Of a DNA stretch of 19,918 nucleotides, positions 14,511-19,918 are shown piece by piece (position 1 is the first letter of the stretch; every line of letters begins with the position of its first letter). The position numbers and the translations under genes are program-made. The DNA lies in contig JAILQN010000121.1 of NCBI GenBank assembly GCA_024699005.1, positions 1-19,918 on the forward strand. The letters run 5' to 3'. Origin of the DNA: Clostridia bacterium. GTDB taxonomy: Bacteria > Bacillota_A > Clostridia > Oscillospirales > Acutalibacteraceae. A model generated the notes under the pieces. The model searched no databases, had not been told where the DNA came from, and saw nothing but the letters and a program-made list of their open reading frames with translations.

Positions 14511-15350
14511 ATGATAGATTTCAATAAAAGCATTTTCGAAAACACACGAAACGCACCGATCGTCTGCGCCCACAGAGGCTCCGCGGCGGGAAACGTCCCC
14601 TGCAACACTCTCGCGGCCTTCAGCGCGGCCTTGATGCAGGGCGCCGGGATGATCGAGCTGGACGTTGCGATAAGCGCGGACGGGAAATATTACGTCTTTC
14701 ATCCCGGCATGGAGAGCGCGTATCTCAACATCGACCGGCCGCTCCGGGAGCTGCCGTCGGAAGAGATCGACGCCCTGCGTTTTTACAATCCGGACAATAC
14801 AAAAACCCAGTACGGCGTATACACGCTCCGGCAGGCGTTCGGATTCCTGCGCGGCAAATGCTATATCAACGTGGACAAGTTCTGGACGGACGTTCCGGGG
14901 ATCAGCAGGATCATACGCGAATGCGGCGTAGAAAAGCAGGTGGTGGTAAAAACCGGCACGTCTTACGACGAGCTTGAGGAAGTGAGAAAATACGCCTCGG
15001 ATTTTATGTTCATGCCGATAGTGCGCGGTAAAGACGAAGTGACTGACAGCCTCGTTTCGGATGGCGTGAACTGTATCGGCGCGGAAGTGATCTTTGAAAC
15101 GCCGGACGAGGACTGCTCCTCGGCGGAATATATCAGAGAAATGCACGAAAAGGACAGGATCCTTTTTGTAAACGCCGAGGTTTACGATATAAACGCGGTG
15201 ATATCGGCGGGGCTGACGGATGACGCTTCGATCACGCAGGGACCGGAAAAAGGCTGGGGCAGACTGATCGATATGGGTTTCGATATCATCCAGACCGACT
15301 GGCCCGACCTTTTGAAAAATTGCATCGATTCACGGACGTACCGGCTTTGA
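14511..15350 (+). CDS. Glycerophosphodiester phosphodiesterase-like (GDPD family) protein
   Basis: A 279-residue GDPD-fold protein, the second in the window. Family residues are H21-R22-G23 (CAHRGSAAGN), N32-T33, E49 and D51 (IELDVAIS) and H64 (VFHPGM). The usual HD dipeptide of the second histidine is HP here. The C-terminal FDIIQTDWPDLL matches the closing strand of GDPD barrels. It shares only family-level likeness with the GDPD gene at 3469-4131, so the two are not recent duplicates. No signal peptide is evident; a cytosolic role on imported glycerophosphodiesters or related diesters is likely. The frame is open to ATG 14448, but ATG 14511 fits the promoter and starts nearer the barrel, with GGGG about 8 bases upstream. 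No terminator is visible before the regulator gene. Confidence 0.85.
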   Translation: MIDFNKSIFENTRNAPIVCAHRGSAAGNVPCNTLAAFSAALMQGAGMIELDVAISADGKYYVFHPGMESAYLNIDRPLRELPSEEIDALRFYNPDNTKTQYGVYTLRQAFGFLRGKCYINVDKFWTDVPGISRIIRECGVEKQVVVKTGTSYDELEEVRKYASDFMFMPIVRGKDEVTDSLVSDGVNCIGAEVIFETPDEDCSSAEYIREMHEKDRILFVNAEVYDINAVISAGLTDDASITQGPEKGWGRLIDMGFDIIQTDWPDLLKNCIDSRTYRL

Positions 15351-15371
15351 ATCACCAATTTTTGAAAATTC

Positions 15372-15441
15372 CAACCGGAAAAATGCGGATCGCAACCGCC
15401 GGTTGCGTGATTTCAAGGCGTAAATGCTTGTCTGCAACCGG
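15372..15441. promoter_or_regulatory. Three phased CAACCGG-type sites upstream of the XRE regulator
   Basis: CAACCGG occurs at 15372-15378 and 15435-15441. A perfect 17-base dyad (CGCAACCG-C-CGGTTGCG, 15391-15407) contains CAACCG on one strand at 15393 and CAACCGG on the other. Site starts are 21 and 42 bases apart, whole turns of the helix. The last site lies in the promoter spacer. This is a candidate operator set, probably for the regulator itself. Confidence 0.5.
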
Positions 15442-15456
15442 TAAAAACTGTATTAT
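15428..15456 (+). promoter_or_regulatory. Promoter of the XRE regulator gene
   Basis: TTGTCT (15428-15433), a 17-base spacer and TATTAT (15451-15456). The spacer holds a CAACCGG site. A small hairpin GTGAG-TCATGC-CTCAC (15480-15495) lies in the leader. Confidence 0.65.
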
Positions 15457-15524
15457 CTGATCGTGCCCGGCAGAAGACGGTGAGTCATGCCTCACGGCAA
15501 AATAACTGAAAAGGGGTTAGCAAA

Positions 15525-16535
15525 ATGATTCTTGCGGATAAGATAATCGATTTAAGAAAGAAAAACGGATGGTCGCAGGAGGATCTGGCGGAGAAGCTGG
15601 ACGTCAGCCGTCAGTCGGTGTCCAAGTGGGAGAGCGCGCAGTCCGTTCCCGATATGAACCGGATCCTTAAGCTGTCCGAGGTGTTCGGCGTTTCCACGGA
15701 TTATCTGCTGAAGGATGAAATGGGGGAGGACCCGCAGTGCGGAGCCGTCCCGCCGGAGGATCCGGGCGTGCCGCTCAGGCGCGTATCCATGGAAGAAGCT
15801 CAGGATTTTCTGCAGTACCGCGACTCGATCTCGGGTAAGATCTCCCTGGGCGTGCTGCTGTGCATTCTGTCTCCGGTGGTTCTGATACTGCTTTCCGCCA
15901 TGTACGAAAACGGGCGTATCTCCCTGACCGAAACGGCGTCGGCAGGCATCGGTCTCATTATCCTGCTTTTGCTGGTCGGCGGCGCGGTGGCGCTGTTCGT
16001 GGTCTCCGGGATAAGCGGAAAGCGCTTCGAATACCTGAGCAGCGAGAGCTTTGAAACGGAATACGGAGTCGACGGGTTCGTGCGTGAACGCAGAGAACGC
16101 GAACACGGTTCTTTCGTGGCGCAGCTTGTGACCGGTATCGTCATGTGCGTGCTTTCGTCTGTGCCGATCTTCGCGGCGATGATCCTGCCCCCGACGGATG
16201 AGGGAAGCGAAGATCTACGATACGCCGTTGCGGTGGCTGTGCTCCTGGTGATCGTCGCGTTCGGAGTATGGCTCATCGTGCGCGCAGCGATACGCAGAGG
16301 CAGCTGTTCCATCCTGCTCCAGGAGGGCGATTATTCAAAAGAAAAAAAGACGGAACAGAAGAATACTCAGACCCTGTCCGCGGTATACTGGGGCGTAGTG
16401 ACCGCCGGGTTCCTTGCCTACAGCTTTATTACCGAAAACTGGGACAGGAGCTGGATAGTCTGGCCCGTGGCTGGCGTGCTTTACGGCGCGGTGCTGGCGA
16501 TATACTCCGCCGTGCGCAAAGGTTCGGATAAATGA
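15525..16535 (+). CDS. XRE-family helix-turn-helix regulator with a polytopic membrane domain
   Basis: A 336-residue protein with an N-terminal XRE DNA-binding domain at about 3-62. Its key segments are IIDLRKKNGWSQEDLAEKL, the recognition helix VSRQSVSKWE and LSEVFGVSTDYLL. A linker follows, then six predicted membrane segments (about 106-126, 140-161, 199-221, 232-253, 284-302, 309-330). Such HTH-plus-membrane proteins are common in Firmicutes and probably sense an envelope or membrane signal while holding the DNA-binding head at the membrane; the signal is unknown. A GGGG-containing site (AAAGGGG, about 15510) sets the start. The promoter carries phased dyad sites suggesting autoregulation. 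Membrane segments were judged by eye. Confidence 0.88.
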   Translation: MILADKIIDLRKKNGWSQEDLAEKLDVSRQSVSKWESAQSVPDMNRILKLSEVFGVSTDYLLKDEMGEDPQCGAVPPEDPGVPLRRVSMEEAQDFLQYRDSISGKISLGVLLCILSPVVLILLSAMYENGRISLTETASAGIGLIILLLLVGGAVALFVVSGISGKRFEYLSSESFETEYGVDGFVRERREREHGSFVAQLVTGIVMCVLSSVPIFAAMILPPTDEGSEDLRYAVAVAVLLVIVAFGVWLIVRAAIRRGSCSILLQEGDYSKEKKTEQKNTQTLSAVYWGVVTAGFLAYSFITENWDRSWIVWPVAGVLYGAVLAIYSAVRKGSDK

Positions 16536-16555
16536 CAGCAGGCGGGTATCGGGAC

Positions 16556-16584
16556 TTGCATTTTTGATCCGGATGAGATATAAT
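16556..16584 (+). promoter_or_regulatory. Sigma-A promoter of the metallophosphoesterase gene
   Basis: TTGCAT (16556-16561), exactly 17 bases, then a perfect TATAAT (16579-16584). The start should be near 16591. The ribosome site AAAAGGAG (16621-16628) precedes ATG 16638 by 9 bases. This makes the gene independent of the upstream regulator's promoter. Confidence 0.8.
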
Positions 16585-16637
16585 GTGCATAAGATATAAA
16601 AAATGCATTAGTATTCAAGAAAAAGGAGCAGATTGTT

Positions 16638-17597
16638 ATGAAGTTTATTTTTCTCCGGGTCATTTCAATGATCGTTACGATGGCGATGCTGCTTTTCTTC
16701 GCTCCCGGCGGCGCGAACTCCGAACCGTACGACGTGAAGGAACCGGATAACATCGTTATGAATCTTACTGTTTTTTCCGACGTTCACGTTGAAAGCAACA
16801 ACTATCCGCGCTACAAAGTGATCGCTCAGAGTTTCAGGAACTCGACCCTGTGCGAGAGCGGCAGCGACGCGTTCCTTTTTCTGGGCGACAGCGTAATGAA
16901 CGGCCAGCATATCGAGAACATGATATTCCACGGAACGGTCGACAAGCTTCTGAACGGGCAGAGGATCATTCCCATCCCGGGCAATCATGATTTCGGCAAC
17001 GGCGAGGGCGATTTCAGCAAGATACAGAAGCGCTGGTACGATTACACCGAGGCGTTTTTCGGCAAAAAGCTCACGACTCCGTATTACTATGACGAGGTTA
17101 AGGGCTTCCGCTTCATCGTGCTTGCCAACGAGCAGCAGAACATCGACAACATGCATATGTCCGACGACCAGTACGCCTGGCTGGAGCTTATGCTGGAGGA
17201 CGCGGCCCGCACGGAAAAGCCGGTCTTCGTGCTCGCACACTATCCGCCGAGGATGGCTAAATCCATCAATCCGGATTCGGAGTATGACCTTTGCAGGATG
17301 CTGGCGGAGTATAACCGCGAACACGATCTGTTCTATCTCTGCGGTCACCTTCACAGGAGCCCGGACAGCACCACTTTCCATTCCTGGAGTGGCTTCCCCG
17401 AGACATATCTGCCGTGCCTGTCCCTGCTTGATGAAGAGGGCGGGATATTTGAGGGCAGCGGTTACGGCGAACAGGTCGAGGTATATCCCGACCGCGTGGT
17501 TTTCCGCGTCCGGAATTACTATCGCGGCGAATGGGCGGAACTTAACGGCGCGCCTCATGAGGCGACGTACTACTTCAAAAATCCCATAGCGGCGTAA
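16638..17597 (+). CDS. Exported calcineurin-like metallophosphoesterase
   Basis: A 319-residue protein with all five metal-binding blocks of the calcineurin-like phosphoesterase fold: D48 and H50 (FSDVH), D84 (FLGDS), N116-H117 (GNHD), H201 (LAHYPP) and H237/H239 (CGHLH). The dinuclear metal site is therefore intact. The N-terminus (residues 1-27) is a signal peptide or anchor rich in Ile/Met/Leu ending APGGANSE, so the enzyme probably acts outside the membrane. The family splits phosphomonoesters, diesters or nucleotides; the substrate cannot be read. It has its own promoter and strong ribosome site and is followed after 67 bases, past a stable hairpin, by the epimerase gene. Near two GDPD genes, a role in releasing phosphate or sugar head groups is a reasonable inference. 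Confidence 0.9.
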   Translation: MKFIFLRVISMIVTMAMLLFFAPGGANSEPYDVKEPDNIVMNLTVFSDVHVESNNYPRYKVIAQSFRNSTLCESGSDAFLFLGDSVMNGQHIENMIFHGTVDKLLNGQRIIPIPGNHDFGNGEGDFSKIQKRWYDYTEAFFGKKLTTPYYYDEVKGFRFIVLANEQQNIDNMHMSDDQYAWLELMLEDAARTEKPVFVLAHYPPRMAKSINPDSEYDLCRMLAEYNREHDLFYLCGHLHRSPDSTTFHSWSGFPETYLPCLSLLDEEGGIFEGSGYGEQVEVYPDRVVFRVRNYYRGEWAELNGAPHEATYYFKNPIAA

Positions 17598-17607
17598 AAG
17601 AAAAACG

Positions 17608-17635
17608 GCGGCGTCTTCCGCAGGGAAGACGCCGC
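17608..17635 (-). terminator. Strong hairpin between metallophosphoesterase and epimerase genes, T-run on the minus strand
   Basis: A perfect 12-pair stem (17608-17619 with 17624-17635) with a 4-base loop. On the plus strand it is preceded by A-rich sequence and followed by GAAACAATAAAA, so it lacks a T-run. On the minus strand it is followed by GTTTTTCTTTTA, a good terminator tail. It may stop antisense transcription, or act as an RNA-stability or processing hairpin in the plus-strand message. Confidence 0.6.
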
Positions 17636-17664
17636 GAAACAATAAAACTGAATCGAGGGATATT

Positions 17665-18369
17665 ATGCTACGATCCGCTATCTCTCCGTCGCTTATGTGC
17701 GCGGATATTTTTAAGCTGGAAGAAACGATATCCGCTTTTGAGAAGGGCGGGATCGAATATCTGCACATCGACGTGATGGACGGCTCCTTTGTGCCGAACT
17801 TCTGTCTCGGGACCGATTACTGCCGCAGGATGAAGACCCGGACAGCGATCCCGCTGGATATCCATCTTATGGTGACGCGGCCTCTTAAAAAGCTGGAAAC
17901 TTTTCCGTTCGGCGCGGGGGATATGGTCTCCGTCCATCACGAGAGTCAGAGCATTGACGAAAACACGGAAGCGCTGAAGGTCATCCGCTCCCGCGGCGCG
18001 AGGGCGTTTATCGCCCTTAATCCCGATACTCCGGCGGAAACCCTGGAGCGTTATAAGGATCATATAGACGGCGTTTTGCTGATGACGGTATTTCCGGGAT
18101 TTGCCGGGCAGCAGATGGTCCCCGGTTCCCTTGAAAGGATAAGCCGGGTCAGGAGTTATCTGGATTCTGTCGGCAAACGGGACGCAAATATCGAGGTGGA
18201 CGGCAACGTGAATTACGAAAAGGCGCCGCTCATGCGCAAACACGGCGCGGATATATTCGTTGTGGGCACTTCCAGTGTCCTCGGCCACGGGGATACGCTT
18301 GAAAATATCAATAAAATGCGAGGCCTCTTACGGGAAGCTGATAACTGTCAACTGTTCACTGACCCCTGA
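17665..18369 (+). CDS. Ribulose-phosphate 3-epimerase family protein (Rpe or allulose-6-phosphate 3-epimerase type)
   Basis: A 234-residue cytosolic TIM-barrel epimerase of the pentose/hexulose phosphate 3-epimerase family. Visible features are S9 (ISPSL), H34-x-D36 (LHIDVMDGSF), H67 (DIHLM), the phosphate/loop motif MTVFPGFAGQ (140-149) and D179 (EVDGN), which supply the metal ligands H34, D36, H67 and D179. The residue before PGF is F where I recall N or D in characterised Rpe/AlsE proteins. The MTV-PGFAGQ...IEVDGN pattern reminds me of allulose-6-phosphate epimerases as much as of Rpe. It starts after GAGGGA (17655-17660). The last residues NCQLFTDP and the stop are encoded by a heptamer array, an altered C-terminus. 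The PfkB kinase gene follows at 24 bases, probably in the same transcript. Confidence 0.88.
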   Translation: MLRSAISPSLMCADIFKLEETISAFEKGGIEYLHIDVMDGSFVPNFCLGTDYCRRMKTRTAIPLDIHLMVTRPLKKLETFPFGAGDMVSVHHESQSIDENTEALKVIRSRGARAFIALNPDTPAETLERYKDHIDGVLLMTVFPGFAGQQMVPGSLERISRVRSYLDSVGKRDANIEVDGNVNYEKAPLMRKHGADIFVVGTSSVLGHGDTLENINKMRGLLREADNCQLFTDP

Positions 18370-18374
18370 CCCTT
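18340..18374. repeat. Heptamer tandem array overlapping the 3' end of the epimerase gene
   Basis: Five 7-base units: GATAACT, GTCAACT, GTTCACT, GACCCCT, GACCCTT. It is the reverse-strand relative of the GTTGACA array at 14410. The TGA stop of the epimerase gene (18367-18369) lies inside it. Confidence 0.7.
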
Positions 18375-18392
18375 TAACATATAACCTGAAAA

Positions 18393-19286
18393 ATGAAAAT
18401 AATAGTATTCGGATCTTTCAATATTGATAAAGTATATTCTCTGCCGCGGCTGCCGCAGCAGGGCGAAACGCTTTACTGCGATAAATATGAGGTCCATGTC
18501 GGCGGCAAGGGCCTCAATCAGGCGCTGGCTTTCGGGAACGCGGGCGCGCGGGTCCTTGCTGCGGGCAGGGTAGGCGCGGACGGAGATTACCTGACGGACT
18601 ATCTCTCTTCGCACGGAGTCGATATCTCTTTTGTTGACCGCGGCGAAGGATACACCGGGCATACCATCATAGAAGTCGATCCGGAAGGGCAGAATCAGAT
18701 GATCCTGTTCGGCGGGGCGAACAGGGAAATCACGCCCGGTTACTGCGACAGAATAATTGAAGCCAACCGCGACGCCGATCTTATAATGATGCAGTATGAG
18801 ACCTCCTGCGTCGAATATATGATCGAAAAAGCGCATAAGGCGGGGATCAGAACGGCGGTCAATCCATCTCCGTATGTCGATGCCGTCAGAGAGCTTCCCT
18901 ATGATAAGGTCGATATAATAATAGCCAATGAATCCGAGGGAATGGATATCACCGGTGAGCGCGAGCCGTTTTCTGTTGCGGCGGCTCTTCACAGACTGAA
19001 CCGCGGAAAGGTCGTTCTCACCTTAGGCGCAGGGGGCAGTATATATACGGATGGCGATACGACTGTAAAAGTTCCGGCTTTCAGAGCAGACGCCGTGGAT
19101 ACCACCGGCGCCGGCGACACCTTCACCGGATATTGCCTTTATCATCTGCTCAGCGGCGACTCCCCGGAAAACGCCCTCAGAATCGCAAGCGCCGCCTCTG
19201 CGATAGAGGTCACGAGACCGGGCGCGGCAGAGATGATACCGACGTCGGAGGAAGTCGGAGAGTTTCTGAAAAAGTATGATGGATGA
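18393..19286 (+). CDS. PfkB/ribokinase-family carbohydrate kinase
   Basis: A 297-residue cytosolic sugar kinase. The first PfkB signature region is VHVGGKGLNQALAFGNAG (34-51) after FGSFNIDKVY with D12, a typical sugar-binding aspartate. The second signature is DTTGAGDTFTGY (236-247) with catalytic base D242. NPSP (157-160) and ANESE (178-182) are the ribokinase-type NP and NxxE motifs. This pattern is closest to ribokinase (ribose to ribose 5-phosphate), but the family also includes kinases for other sugars and nucleosides. The ribosome site is poor, and the gene lies 24 bases after the epimerase gene, so coupling to that gene's translation or message is likely. Together the two would phosphorylate and epimerise a sugar. 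A bidirectional terminator follows. Confidence 0.9.
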   Translation: MKIIVFGSFNIDKVYSLPRLPQQGETLYCDKYEVHVGGKGLNQALAFGNAGARVLAAGRVGADGDYLTDYLSSHGVDISFVDRGEGYTGHTIIEVDPEGQNQMILFGGANREITPGYCDRIIEANRDADLIMMQYETSCVEYMIEKAHKAGIRTAVNPSPYVDAVRELPYDKVDIIIANESEGMDITGEREPFSVAAALHRLNRGKVVLTLGAGGSIYTDGDTTVKVPAFRADAVDTTGAGDTFTGYCLYHLLSGDSPENALRIASAASAIEVTRPGAAEMIPTSEEVGEFLKKYDG

Positions 19287-19309
19287 AGTTTTTTCACGAA
19301 ATACAAAAA

Positions 19310-19329
19310 CGGACCCCGCCAGGAGTCCG
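19310..19329. terminator. Bidirectional terminator between PfkB kinase and the convergent lipoprotein gene
   Basis: CGGACCCC (19310-19317) pairs with GGAGTCCG (19322-19329), 8 pairs with one wobble. On the minus strand it is followed by TTTTTGTATTTC, and on the plus strand by CTTTACTTTTC. It lies between two converging genes. Confidence 0.75.
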
Positions 19330-19343
19330 CTTTACTTTTCTGC

Positions 19344-19898
19344 TTACTGCCCTGAAATCGCCTGATACTCCTCAGCGCTGATAGTCTCTATCGCTGAGGT
19401 GTCGGCGGTGAGCTTTGCGAAATATGTGACGCCTTCCACGCCTTCATATACCATGGAGAATACACCGTCCGAAAGAAGCTTTACGGTGGCGGGAATGGGG
19501 ATAATACCTGTTTCGTCCGTTAAAAGGATCGCGTCGCCCTCCTGAGTCCATTTCAGGTTGTTGTCGATATCGCCGGTCAGCATGGAGCCCGTACCGTCTT
19601 CGTTAAGGGTGATCATGCCATCCTTGTCTCCGCCGAAATCGGGAGACGCCACGCAGTAGCCGTCCCTCTCCATGGCAAAAGGATAATACTCGCCCGCGAT
19701 ATCGGCGACAGCTTCAGCCTCCTCTGCGGGAGCTTCGGCTTCGGTAACGTCTGCTTCGTTATTGTCCGCTGCGGGAGCGGCGGCGGTCACGTCATTTGCC
19801 TGTGCTTCGCTTGCGTCTTCTCCGGTCCCGGCGCCGCCGCAGGCGGCAAAGCAGAGACAAATCGTCAGAACCAGCAGGACAGATAAAAGCTTTTTCAT
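19344..19898 (-). CDS. Small lipoprotein with a C-terminal lipocalin-like/beta-barrel domain, function unknown
   Basis: A 184-residue protein with a lipoprotein signal (MKKLLSVLLVLTICLCFAAC, lipid-bearing C20). A low-complexity linker rich in Ala, Glu and Asp (about 21-65) follows. The remaining ~115 residues have regular short beta strands with the pattern GMITLNEDGTGSML, LKWTQEGDAILLTDE and GVFSMVYEG, the W-x-x-x-G-D/LxxDGTG style seen in many uncharacterised Firmicutes lipoproteins. I do not recognise a specific family. It should sit on the outer face of the membrane. The start is fixed by a GGAGG site (complement of about 19905-19911). Its promoter lies beyond the window edge. It converges on the PfkB gene and shares a bidirectional terminator with it. 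Confidence 0.8.
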   Translation of the reverse strand: MKKLLSVLLVLTICLCFAACGGAGTGEDASEAQANDVTAAAPAADNNEADVTEAEAPAEEAEAVADIAGEYYPFAMERDGYCVASPDFGGDKDGMITLNEDGTGSMLTGDIDNNLKWTQEGDAILLTDETGIIPIPATVKLLSDGVFSMVYEGVEGVTYFAKLTADTSAIETISAEEYQAISGQ

Positions 19899-19918
19899 AT
19901 TTATACCTCCGTTTTTGT

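Noticed and set aside
16665..17768. Minus-strand open frame opposite the metallophosphoesterase gene
   Set aside because: Shadow frame; the plus strand carries all five metal-binding blocks of the phosphoesterase.

Overview
The window looks like a chromosomal segment from a Gram-positive, Firmicutes/Clostridia-type bacterium, probably gut- or rumen-associated. The reasons are strong purine-rich Shine-Dalgarno sites, consensus sigma-A promoters, lipoproteins with lipoboxes, a secreted SH3b protein ending in a type I dockerin, and a complete oligopeptide (Opp) transporter with a lipoprotein binding subunit. The genus cannot be fixed from the sequence. There is no rRNA, tRNA, transposase, phage structural gene or CRISPR array.

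Layout. Positions 1-3295 (+) hold the 3' part of a beta-helix protein, an O-acetylhomoserine sulfhydrylase-like gene (metY) overlapping it by 4 bases, and a Gfo/Idh/MocA oxidoreductase. Positions 6140-3469 (-) hold a secreted putative wall hydrolase (catalytic domain, five SH3b repeats, dockerin) followed by a GDPD-family phosphodiesterase. Two back-to-back consensus promoters at 6243-6319 drive this minus-strand unit and the oppBCDF operon (6397-10482, +). The oppA lipoprotein (10789-12663) follows after a 306-base structured gap and ends at a clear terminator. A putative TIM-barrel glycosidase lies on the minus strand (14332-12863). Then on the plus strand come a second GDPD-like gene, a membrane-anchored XRE regulator, an exported metallophosphoesterase, a ribulose-phosphate-3-epimerase-family enzyme and a PfkB sugar kinase. 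A convergent small lipoprotein closes the window.

The genes fit scavenging from the cell surface: peptide import (Opp), wall or glycan cleavage (SH3b-dockerin enzyme, GH-like protein, beta-helix protein), release of phosphorylated head groups (two GDPDs, metallophosphoesterase) and sugar-phosphate processing (epimerase, kinase). This linkage is inferred from neighbourhood only.

The most unusual signal is intergenic. At least six sites carry short tandem arrays with a strict 7-base period but different heptamer sequences (AATGTGC, GGATAGT, AAGAATG, GTTGACA and relatives). Three loci have two arrays in inverted orientation, two of these around a GC-rich hairpin. Arrays sit at gene ends and supply the stop codon in three genes (oppF, the first GDPD gene and the epimerase gene), and one supplies a TTGACA -35 box. 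They resemble in form the heptameric STRR sequences of cyanobacteria, but I do not recognise them as a described family in this kind of organism.
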